Of a stretch of 6,061 nucleotides of DNA, positions 1-5,884 are shown piece by piece (within the stretch, counting starts at the first letter, position 1; each line of letters starts with the position of its first letter). The notes below the pieces were generated by a model. That model did not search any database. It saw only the letters and a program-made list of their open reading frames with translations, and had not been told where the DNA came from. Position numbers and translations under genes: made by a program. This stretch comes from Chryseosolibacter sp040902445 (GTDB taxonomy: Bacteria > Bacteroidota > Bacteroidia > Cytophagales > Cyclobacteriaceae), in assembly GCA_040902445.1 (NCBI GenBank), contig JBBDXJ010000102.1, positions 1-6,061 of the forward strand, given 5' to 3'.

Positions 1-115
1 TTTTAATGGCATCTGCGGTGATCAGTTTCTTTTGTGACCGAAGCTCATAGTAATACTGTCTCAACTCACCCCGCGCTATATCCAGGAACTCGTTGATTTC
101 GTCTACTTCATCTGA
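1..115 (-). pseudogene. Tyrosine recombinase (phage-type integrase) fragment, N-terminal part
   Basis: The minus strand reads, from about 115 down to the window edge, residues such as DEVDEINEFLDIARGEL followed by ELRSQKKLITADAIK. This resembles the core-binding region of Bacteroidota tyrosine recombinases, where a helix rich in D/E/L is followed by a 'G/K-x-x-T/I-T-A-x-A-[IV]-K' segment just before the catalytic part. Such enzymes cut and rejoin DNA at attachment sites to integrate or excise islands and conjugative elements. The frame is closed upstream by TGA at 116-118 and again by TGA at 140-142, and no start codon or recognisable arm-binding domain precedes it. I therefore call it a 5'-damaged remnant. 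The catalytic R/H/R/Y residues would lie beyond the left edge, so whether the rest is intact cannot be seen. The family assignment rests on a short stretch and is moderate. Confidence 0.55.
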
Positions 116-284
116 TCATTCTTCACCGCTGAATTTTTTTCATCGCATAACCCGTCCCGGACCCGGCTTGACGACATAGTTCACACTCGGATTCTTATCG
201 AAAGATCTCGACAGGATTTCAACAACCCATTGCTTTTGATTGGAGGTAGCCCTTTTCATAATTGACCATTTAATTTTTGTATAA

Positions 285-306
285 GGCCTGTAAGGGAATG
301 CAGGCC
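285..306. repeat. Small hairpin GGCCTG / CAGGCC
   Basis: GGCCTG at 285-290 pairs exactly with CAGGCC at 301-306 around a 10-base loop. There is no T-tract after it on the plus strand, and none close by on the minus strand, so a terminator role is not supported. It may be chance. Confidence 0.3.
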
Positions 307-459
307 ATCCTATGGCAGCCAACCTTTGGAGGCGTGACTTTGGTCTCTGACAAGAAGACTGGGCTGAGGCCTTCTGTTTTGCAAAAAATTTATAAAAACA
401 TATTCGGATACTTTGCTCATTGCGCCAGCGCGGGATCACGGATGAAATTTTAAAGGACT

Positions 460-545
460 CAGGGAACCGGAACTCCTTCCAACATTAACCTAAATGAAGA
501 AGTGTTTCTATAAACCAAAATACATTAACTGAATTCCGGTCCCTG
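460..545. repeat. Imperfect inverted repeat, arms about 15 bases, 55-base spacer
   Basis: CAGGGAACCGGAACTC at 460-475 and GAATTCCGGTCCCTG at 531-545 are reverse complements, apart from one extra A in the left arm and one C/T difference. The spacer holds no gene. This could be a relic of mobile-element ends, a regulator site or chance. Nothing nearby decides between these. Confidence 0.4.
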
Positions 546-695
546 ATGCCTCTAAACAAATCCTTAAAGCAAATTCCAGAGACCGGTAGTAAATTATTCA
601 TTAACCTTACTTATGAAAAAATCTTACTAATGGGCCCGGCTCTGAAACTTTGCTATGTTGCTTTTAATCCCAAACTTCCTGCCAGTGGTGATCGA

Positions 696-1847
696 TTACA
701 GGGATTGTGGCATGATTGTATCTGTTCCTAACCTGGTTTCTATTTCATGTATCGCTTTTATTGTTTTTATAATTGAATCCGGTGTAACAGAAATGCTATC
801 AATACCAGCCTCCACCAAAAACTGGGCGAACTCCGGATAATCGGAAGGGGCCTGGCCGCAAATTCCTACTTTGACGTTGGACTGTTTGGCGTCTTCTATC
901 AGCATGCGGATCAATCTTGTTATTGCGTCGTTTCTTTCGTCGTAAATGCCTGCCACGAGGGCGGAATCACGATCCAAACCGAGTGTAAGCTGGGTGAGGT
1001 CATTCGTGCCAATAGAAAAGCCATCGATATGTTTTGCAAACTCCCTGGCCAGGATTATGTTGGAGGGTATTTCGGCCATAAGATAAATTTCAAGCCCATC
1101 CTCTTCATGAGTAAGGCCGAATTCGCGCATGGTATCTTTTACTTTCAATAGCTCCGGAACGGTGCGGCAGAAAGGAATCATGACGACAACGTTCTTCAAT
1201 CCCATCTTTTCACGCACTCTTTTTATTGAGTTGCACTCCATGCCAAATGCCTGTTGATATTGTTCAGCGTAGTACCTTGAAGCTCCGCGCCAGCCTATCA
1301 TCGGGTTTTCTTCCTCGGGCTCAAAATGTTTACCTCCCAATAAATTTGAATACTCATTGCTTTTGAAATCAGAGAACCTCACGATCACTTTATTCAGATA
1401 GAAGGCCGCTGCAATTTTTGCAATCCATACGACAGACAAAGAAATCTTCACCACTATCATATCCTTTAATGATCGTACTGATCTGATCCGTCAGGTGCTT
1501 GTCGCTCAACTTGCGGTGGTGCAGCAAAGCCAACGGATGGACCTGTATATAATTATTGATGATAAACTCTTCCCTGGCGAGCCCGACACCCTTATTGGGC
1601 AAGTGTGAAAACTGAAAGGCCATGGCGGGTGACGCGATATTGAGCATCACCGGTGTCTCTATTTCCGGCAGATCGGCGAGGTTGATTTCGGTTTTTTTAA
1701 ATGGCAAATTATACGACGTTACCTCGGCACAAGAGGCCGTGAGACTGCTACCTTCGGTGAGGATTTCAGTGGCATTACCAAAGCCTACAATTGCCGGGAC
1801 GCCCGGTTACGTGCTACAATGGCGACGTGGCATGTGCGACCTCCCTT
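696..1847 (-). pseudogene. ppsA: Phosphoenolpyruvate synthase, 3' remnant with frameshifts
   Basis: PEP synthase turns pyruvate, ATP and water into PEP, AMP and phosphate in gluconeogenesis. The minus strand retains the swivelling phospho-histidine motif GGRTCHVAIVAR (His codon 1827-1829). It also keeps the PEP-utilising barrel: NKGVGLAREEFI, VIVRFSDFKSNEY, EEENPMIGWRGASRYY, AEIPSN, GTNDLTQLTLGLDRDS, and the catalytic-cysteine segment GICGQAPSD, ending at a TAA at 696-698. Three frames are needed to read it. One base is missing just after the His motif (about 1808, leaving TAA at 1807-1809). About 8 bases are missing near 1430 between GEDFFV and IAKIAAAF. The linker after SCAE is also a few residues short. 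Homologues are about 800 residues. The N-terminal ATP-grasp half, roughly 400 residues, is absent: upstream of about 1848 no family sequence is recognisable. The product cannot make PEP. The family call is very secure. Confidence 0.95.
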
Positions 1848-2390
1848 GATTCAATATTTTCAAATTCATACCGCAAGGACAAATGCCTTTAAGTCCTACT
1901 TCACAGTTCCTCGACAGGCTAGGTAGAAGGTTTCAATCTGCCAACGCTAGGGGATTCGATTGCTTTATGATTCGATACCAGATAATAAAGAAGTGACGAA
2001 TATAAAAGCAAATAAATGAACTGATTATCCGGAAAACCGTACAACTGCCGGTCGGGTTTTCCAGAGAGCAGGAGTAATTTCATTGAAAATGAAATGATCG
2101 TAATATTCATCGCCTCTTCTATTAATTTCAAATTGTAAAGACGAAGGCTATCGTACCGCTCTCCCGGATTCAAGTGGGCGGGTGGTGGCTACAGGATTAT
2201 GGTAAGTTCTTCCTCTGGCTTAGGTATGCGTGAAGTGGCCACGGTGGAATGCGAAGACGGATTTGATCAGTCACATTCCGAGAGCTGCTCATTGGCAATC
2301 ATACCGGTGTGCTAGGCAGATGGTAACTGTAAGATAAGGTCATAGCCCCTCATTAAATGAATAAACCTTCAGCCACCACGTTGTTATAAA

Positions 2391-2403
2391 CACTGTTACA
2401 GTG
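2391..2403. repeat. Hyphenated palindrome CACTGTTACAGTG
   Basis: Six-base arms CACTGT and ACAGTG flank a single T. The size and form suit a small dimeric operator, but no functional promoter is evident beside it, so it may be chance. Confidence 0.3.
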
Positions 2404-2507
2404 CATTCGCTGGCGGTAGGAACGAGTGTCAGAAGTCAGCAGTGGTTTCGGTCTCTTTTGATTGTGAGTGTCTGTAAGGCGGTAAACGCTGCCGCAAGCG
2501 CTATATG

Positions 2508-2521
2508 TTAACAATTGTTAA
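2508..2521. repeat. Perfect 14-base palindrome TTAACAATTGTTAA
   Basis: The 14 bases are their own reverse complement. It lies about 90 bases beyond the 3' end of the ImmA/IrrE-type gene, so it is not in a promoter position for that gene. It could be a protein-binding site from a lost gene. The role is unknown. Confidence 0.35.
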
Positions 2522-2612
2522 GTGATTTCTTGCCCCTTTGTTAACGCGGAGATCCAAGTATCCGTCCTAATTTTGCTTTGATCACGAATAGACCTTTGTG
2601 TTTCTTCTTAAA

Positions 2613-3254
2613 CTAACCGGTTGAGATAACTTTAATCTTTGAAGTAGCCATCTTTGTTTCTCCAACTGGGAAAAGGAAAACGAAAGCATTGTATTGATTG
2701 TTAAAAAAATGATAAGTAAAATCTACTACCCCGGTTTCGGTCATTAATTTTACCGCTCCTTTCTCGTGATATTTCTTTCCAAAATAGTAATCCTGCGCAA
2801 AAGACCATTTAAAGCCGAACTTCTCAGGTAGATCTATAGCCCCAAAAGTTTCTTCAAATTTTCTTGATGTAAAAATATCGCGTTTACCGCATTGGGACGT
2901 ATCTCCGCTTTTAGAGGCTCCTTCTAAAACAAGTAAAGCACATCGGTTCTTCGAGTATTCAACATATCTTCTAAGGGCCGCATGTACCGAAGTACCGAAA
3001 AATCTAGCAAGGTGCATGGGAGATTTTATCCCGAGTTCCAGTTTGCTCATCTCATGTTCAAATCTTTCAAGTTGAAATAATAAGCATGAAGCAAAATAGT
3101 TCGCTTCGGCTTCAAATTCCTCCAAAACATCAGGTTCGAGGGTCAGGTCATTTTCTAAATGCTCCAAAATTTCACCTTGCCAATAAAGAACATCATGGCC
3201 CACTTCGTGTAGCTTAACAAAATTCTGCCTGACCGCTGGCTGACTGAGGTCCAA
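2613..3254 (-). CDS. ImmA/IrrE-family zinc metallopeptidase (COG2856/DUF955-like), 5' end frameshifted
   Basis: This family contains zinc-dependent peptidases that cut regulators, such as ImmA on phage repressors and IrrE on DdrO. The 213-residue frame has the zinc motif HEVGH at residues 16-20, preceded by the family-like VRQNFVKLHE, and EFEAEANYFASCLL at about 47-60, whose Glu (48 or 50) should be the third metal ligand. The C-terminal 130 residues have no motif I recognise. The only start in this frame is TTG at 3254, just 16 codons before the zinc motif, which is unusually short. The frame is closed by TAG at 3279-3281. Dropping one T from the T5 run at 3270-3274 joins it to GLVRGILDRK, giving LDRKEKTIYLDLSQP, typical of the strand before the helix. 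That upstream frame is open to 3393 with only a GTG at 3310-3312. I infer a 5' frameshift, so it is probably inactive unless TTG is used. It is divergent from the E1-like gene and may have belonged to the same system. Confidence 0.8.
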   Translation of the reverse strand: MDLSQPAVRQNFVKLHEVGHDVLYWQGEILEHLENDLTLEPDVLEEFEAEANYFASCLLFQLERFEHEMSKLELGIKSPMHLARFFGTSVHAALRRYVEYSKNRCALLVLEGASKSGDTSQCGKRDIFTSRKFEETFGAIDLPEKFGFKWSFAQDYYFGKKYHEKGAVKLMTETGVVDFTYHFFNNQYNAFVFLFPVGETKMATSKIKVISTG

Positions 3255-3365
3255 ATAAATAGTTTTTTCTTTTTCTGTCTAAAATTCCCCTGACAAGCCC
3301 GATCGCCTGCACAAATTTAGCGGAAACTTTCTCAGAGAATTGCTTTAGAAGTAAGGTAGACTTGT

Positions 3366-3373
3366 CAAATATA
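3366..3373 (-). promoter_or_regulatory. Possible Bacteroidota -7 element TATATTTG for the peptidase gene
   Basis: The minus strand reads TATATTTG, matching the Bacteroidota -7 consensus TAnnTTTG. No convincing -33 TTTG sits at the right distance, so support is weak. If used, transcription would start near 3360, inside the divergent intergenic space, and would favour a peptidase start downstream of that point, such as GTG 3312. Confidence 0.25.
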
Positions 3374-3387
3374 GAACGCTCTTTTGT

Positions 3388-4291
3388 TTGATGTTATCCG
3401 AACTGATAAGTCATAGTCCAGCTTTAAAAAAGCTTTGGGATGAGGGTCATTCCATAGAGACGATAAAGGGGTTTCTCTTGGTTCATGATGTTCCCTATGT
3501 TAATTCTCAAAAGAGAATTAAACGGGGAACATTAGTTACCTCTCTCATGATGCCTCAGCCGGATAAGACCAGTGCTCCTGATACGCATGTTATTCACTTT
3601 ATAGGGAATATCCATGCCATATTGATGGTAGTCCCATCAAACAATTGTTTCATGAAACAAAGGGACAAGGAATTAATTACCGACGTTTTGAAGGTCAACT
3701 TCTAATTCAGGAAAAAACTAATACCTTTATCTCATCAAATTCTAATGCCCAAGGAGGTAGTACAGATCATTGCCGGAATACCTAGTACAACAGACTTACC
3801 GGAATATTCAAAAACTGATTACTTTCAAAGAATCTAGTCCAATATGCATGGATATATCGTTTCCCATCCTGTTTATATCGACGACTCGAATTTGAGCGAA
3901 TTGATTGCAATGAATTTTGTCTTTATTTCTATGGATAGCGAAAATGCAAAGAAGAAAATAATCCACTTTTTGACTTAAATACAATCTTTCATTTATCGAT
4001 ATAGGAATTGGCGTACAGGATGTTGATGGTTCCCTAATTGGTAAAGTGCGGGTAACGACTAGTACTCCCGAAAAAAGGGATCACATAGAAAAAAGAGTAT
4101 CGCTCGCGGAGGCAACAATTGATGTTTATGATCGAAATATTCAGATCGCTGATCTAAATTCCTTAAGCGCTTCTTTAGCTGTAATGAAATGGAAAAAGCT
4201 TCGTGGATTTTATCGGCAACACGAGAATGAACATTACGCCACATTTGGACTTTATACCAATGAAACAATCAATGACGATATTTCAGCATGA
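3388..4291 (+). pseudogene. DUF6791-ThiF fusion (E1-like adenylyltransferase of a ubiquitin-like system), broken
   Basis: ThiF/E1 enzymes adenylate the C-terminus of a ubiquitin-like protein. The gene starts at ATG 3388 with a DUF6791-type domain: HSPALKKLWDEGHSIE, GFLLVHDVPYVNSQ, RIKRGTLV, DTHVIHFIG. A one-base loss near 3607-3609 shifts the frame to YPCHIDGSPIKQLFHETKGQ, which runs to TAG 3783-3785. From about 3770 the E1 domain resumes with GIPSTTDLPEYSKTDYF, then TAG at 3835-3837 where relatives have Tyr, then SHPVYIDDSNL and MNFVFISMD. An extra T at 3975-3976 shifts again to NLSFIDIGIGV, VTTSTPEKRDH, DRNIQIADLN and AVMKWKKLRGFY, ending at TGA 4289-4291. Between DUF6791 and GIPSTTD the family normally has about 100 residues, including the glycine-rich ATP loop and the following Asp. 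These are gone. The remaining E1 part has no cysteine. It is clearly a pseudogene; the family call is strong and the system role is inferred from its neighbours. Confidence 0.85.
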
Positions 4292-4623
4292 GTTTGCGGA
4301 AAATATTCCTGAAATTTTGAAAGAGAATGTCTTATATATCTCCCCTTCCTTTTGCAACTACGATTCATTTATGCCCATCTGGTTGTGGTAATGAAATCGT
4401 CCTAAAGCTCTCTCCGAGTGATTGGAAAGTTACGTTCAATGGGGAGTCAATTTCGTTGTATCCTTCCATAGGAAATTGGGGGCTTCAATGCCGCACGCAT
4501 TATTGGATAAGAAACAATATGGTCATATGGGCCGAGTCTTGGTCAGACAACAAAATAAAGAAGGCAAGAATTAGACACCAAAAAATTAAGGAAGAATATT
4601 ACAATAGGAAAAACAAGGGCTAG
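4272..4623 (+). pseudogene. DUF6527-family protein, single frameshift
   Basis: The first frame starts at ATG 4272 (or in-frame ATG 4260) and reads FAENIPEILKENVLYIS. It overlaps the 3' end of the E1-like gene by 20 bases, the usual sign of an operon pair. At the T4 run 4350-4353 one base is in excess: the first frame runs on to TAA 4389-4391. The next frame gives FATTIHLCPSGCGNEIV, LSPSDWKVTFNGESISLYPS, IGNWGLQCRTHYWIRNN and a basic C-terminus ending at TAG 4621-4623. Removing one T gives a continuous protein of about 116 residues. The conserved CPxGCG and CRTH groups suggest a small zinc-binding fold; that is inference. DUF6527 genes commonly sit beside ThiF/multiubiquitin genes, and their biochemical role is not settled. 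An internal ATG at 4327 could express the second part alone. Confidence 0.85.
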
Positions 4624-4694
4624 ATAAATCCAGCGCTCAAAATATAAAGGGCCAAATGTCGTGCTCGCTGCCTCAATAATCCATTACATATTCC

Positions 4695-4913
4695 TCAGTA
4701 GCCGTAATAGCTACACACTTCTAAAAAAACATTCACTCCGTACGTGCTCGCGGGATTTTTGACACCTATATAATATTCGCCAGTATTGTAGCACGTAACC
4801 TTTACATTTCCGGATTTAAAGTTTATCCTGGATCCCTCAGGGTAATGCCGCACTTGGTCGTCTGCTTTCATTTCAAAGTGTGATCTATATTGGTCATAGA
4901 AAGGTGGATAAAA
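4695..4913 (-). pseudogene. 3' fragment of an unidentified gene (possible beta-sandwich C-terminus)
   Basis: The minus strand is open from 4913 to a TGA at 4695-4697, giving about 72 residues. It is rich in Tyr, Val, Gly, Asn and Thr and looks genuinely coding: PPFYDQYRSHFEMKADDQ, PEGSRINFKSGNVKVTC, GEYYIGVKNPASTYGVNVF, ending LEVCSYYGY. The alternating hydrophobic pattern suggests a small beta-sandwich. I do not recognise the family. The frame is closed upstream by TAA at 4914-4916, beyond which the sequence is unlike it, so the 5' part was probably removed when the neighbouring insertion sequence arrived. An ATG at 4869-4871 could start a 58-residue product, but the similarity in composition continues upstream of it. 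It is convergent with the DUF6527 gene. Confidence 0.5.
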
Positions 4914-4916
4914 TTA

Positions 4917-5159
4917 ATAGGCAGAGATTTCAGGCTTCGACCAGCAAAAACGATGAGCGGATCCGGGCAAAGGATGATTAGCTCGCAGATGACATAAAAA
5001 TAAACAAAGAGCTAGGGTCTGCCTGTAGGCTCTAAGTGATTGGCGAGAGGGGCTCAGGTCATTGAGCGGAAAAAAATAACCCCGTTTTATCAAGAATTTG
5101 ATAAGAACGGGGTTTTTGATAATTTGCTGTCGCTTAACAAACCAAATTATCTTCTGCGA
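4917..5159. other. Left part of an old insertion sequence, no gene
   Basis: This stretch lies between the truncated minus-strand gene and the transposase start. It contains a strong hairpin (5078-5117). Its left boundary, the presumed IS terminal repeat, cannot be fixed because the right end was lost to the IS66 insertion and no flanking duplication can be compared. A weaker imperfect hairpin lies at about 5009-5034 (AGAGC with GCTCT). The long minus-strand frame here (4914-5315) is only antisense to the transposase. Confidence 0.4.
5078..5117. terminator. Strong bidirectional rho-independent terminator-like hairpin
   Basis: AACCCCGTTTTATCAA (5078-5093) pairs with TTGATAA (5098-5104) plus AACGGGGTT (5106-5114), with one bulged G at 5105 and a GAAT loop. 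It is preceded by A6 and followed by a T5 run, so it can terminate in both directions. It sits about 45 bases before the transposase ATG, where it would block read-through from outside into the transposase, a common IS control. Confidence 0.75.
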
Positions 5160-5479
5160 ATGTACTTGTTTTGCCAAGAATTCTCTAAAGACCAACAAGC
5201 AAATTATTTTCGAACAAACCCAATTGGGAATATTCAATCGGTTACTTCCCTTAAAAAAACTTAGTGTTTTACTTCCCGAGCGGAAAAATAAATCAGGAGC
5301 TCCCGGCTGGATCAATGCTGAGGGTATGATTGCTGTGCTCTTCCTGCAAAGCTATACCGGTCTGAGCGATCGCAATTTATCGATCATTTCAATGGTAACT
5401 GGCAGATGCAAATGTTTTGTGGGGTGCAATTGGCTTTGAATGAATCGATCAAAGACCGCAACGTGATGTCCCGCATAAA
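5160..5479 (+). pseudogene. Transposase N-terminal fragment (DDE/DUF772-like), frameshifted and interrupted by IS66
   Basis: From ATG 5160 the frame gives MYLFCQEFSKDQQ and FRTNPIGNIQSVTSLKK. At the A7 run 5253-5259 it must shift +1 (otherwise TAG 5262-5264) to reach LSVLLPERKN, SGAPGWINAEGMIAVLFLQ and SYTGLSDRNL. One base is missing near 5377-5379, after which IDHFNGNWQMQMFCGVQLA and ESIKDRNVMSRIK follow, until the IS66 end at about 5480. The pattern 'LLPE(K/R)...GAPGW....G.....FL..YTGLSD..L...LN..W..Q.FCG' is the N-terminal region of a DDE transposase of IS5/IS1182-like type. The exact IS family is not certain. The DDE catalytic domain is absent here and may lie beyond the IS66 element. A codon start earlier in the same frame (TTG 5040) would read through the hairpin and is unlikely. 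Confidence 0.75.
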
Positions 5480-5538
5480 GTAAGCGCGCTATCAAGTACA
5501 TATTTCCCCGAGGCTAAGCCGAGAGTATTTTTGTGATG

Positions 5539-5561
5539 ATCCTGCACGGTGCGGGATTTTT
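5539..5561 (+). terminator. Hairpin plus T-run just upstream of IS66 tnpA
   Basis: ATCCTGCA pairs with TGCGGGAT (one G-T pair) around a three-base loop, followed by T5. It has the form of a rho-independent terminator lying only 12 bases before the tnpA ATG. It would limit read-through from host promoters or affect tnpA translation; which of these is inference. Confidence 0.6.
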
Positions 5562-5573
5562 AATAAAAATATT

Positions 5574-5882
5574 ATGCAAAGACGAACTTCGGAAGCCTGG
5601 CGTGAACTTCTTCAATCCTGGCAAGCCAGCGAGCTAACCCAAAAACAATTTTGTGCTCATCATTCCATAGCCTACAGCGCATTTCATTACTGGTTTAAAA
5701 AATTCCGAGAGGAAAGGGTAATCCCTGGAGTAAACGCTGGATTCGGCACTGTTAAAATCACCCCAAATAAACCCGTCCAGAATCAGGGTTCAGTTCTGGT
5801 AGAACTTGTGCTCACCGATGGCAGGCGAGTGAAATTCTACCAGGGCATTGATGTTCAGTTTCTTCGCGACTTACTTTTCTAG
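5574..5882 (+). CDS. tnpA: IS66-family accessory protein TnpA
   Basis: This 102-residue protein is one of two small accessory proteins that IS66 elements need in addition to the TnpC transposase. It starts MQRRTSEAWRELLQSWQASE and contains a helix-turn-helix at about residues 21-46 (LTQKQFCAHHSIAYSAFHYW, then FKKFREE), the DNA-binding part of the family. A C-terminal beta segment with VLVELVLTDGRRVKF and FLRDLLF follows. The length is normal. Start ATG 5574 fits the family start and follows an A/T-rich leader (TAATAAAAATATT) without a clear Shine-Dalgarno, as in Bacteroidota. tnpB begins 2 bases after the stop, so the two are co-transcribed. The gene has no damage, unlike its surroundings, which suggests a recent insertion. 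Confidence 0.93.
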   Translation: MQRRTSEAWRELLQSWQASELTQKQFCAHHSIAYSAFHYWFKKFREERVIPGVNAGFGTVKITPNKPVQNQGSVLVELVLTDGRRVKFYQGIDVQFLRDLLF

Positions 5883-5884
5883 GA

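Larger units (their letters stand above)
119..695. other. Stretch without a recognisable gene, between integrase remnant and ppsA remnant
   Basis: A 99-codon minus-strand reading frame (140-439) and a 61-codon plus-strand frame (546-731) exist here. Neither has recognisable motifs, a ribosome-binding site or a convincing composition; the former is rich in Arg/Lys/Gln and looks like translated non-coding DNA. The minus-strand frame is the same one that reads into the integrase fragment, separated only by two TGA codons, so part of it could be a decayed integrase arm domain. I cannot recognise that domain. The stretch also holds a small hairpin (285-306) and an imperfect inverted repeat (460-545), listed separately. 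Confidence 0.5.
1848..2612. other. Stretch without a recognisable gene upstream of the ppsA remnant
   Basis: This is where the missing N-terminal half of ppsA should lie, but none of its motifs can be found in any frame, so the original DNA has been replaced or deleted. An 84-codon minus-strand frame (1919-2173, Leu/Tyr-rich) and a short plus-strand frame around 2160-2310 are open. Neither has a recognisable motif or start signal. Two short palindromes near 2391 and 2508 are listed separately. No tRNA, rRNA or CRISPR repeat was seen. Confidence 0.5.

Noticed and set aside
140..439. 99-codon minus-strand frame as a gene
   Set aside because: No motif, no plausible start signal and unnatural Arg/Gln/Lys-rich composition. 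At best it is a decayed arm of the integrase remnant.
1622..1849. Plus-strand 75-codon frame
   Set aside because: It is antisense to the clearly homologous ppsA sequence.
1919..2173. 84-codon minus-strand Leu/Tyr-rich frame as a small membrane protein
   Set aside because: There is no clear membrane-segment pattern, start context or recognised family, and it sits in a gene-free stretch.
2160..2310. Short plus-strand frame containing GLGMREVATVE
   Set aside because: It looks partly protein-like, but no family is recognisable, it has no supported start and it ends within about 50 codons.
3835..3837. TAG as a recoded amber codon
   Set aside because: The same gene carries frameshifts and a large deletion, so ordinary loss of function explains it.
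4059..4268. Minus-strand 69-codon frame
   Set aside because: It is antisense to the conserved E1 C-terminal segment.
4914..5315. Minus-strand 133-codon frame
   Set aside because: It is antisense to the transposase and runs through the hairpin. Its stop merely abuts the unrelated fragment at 4913.
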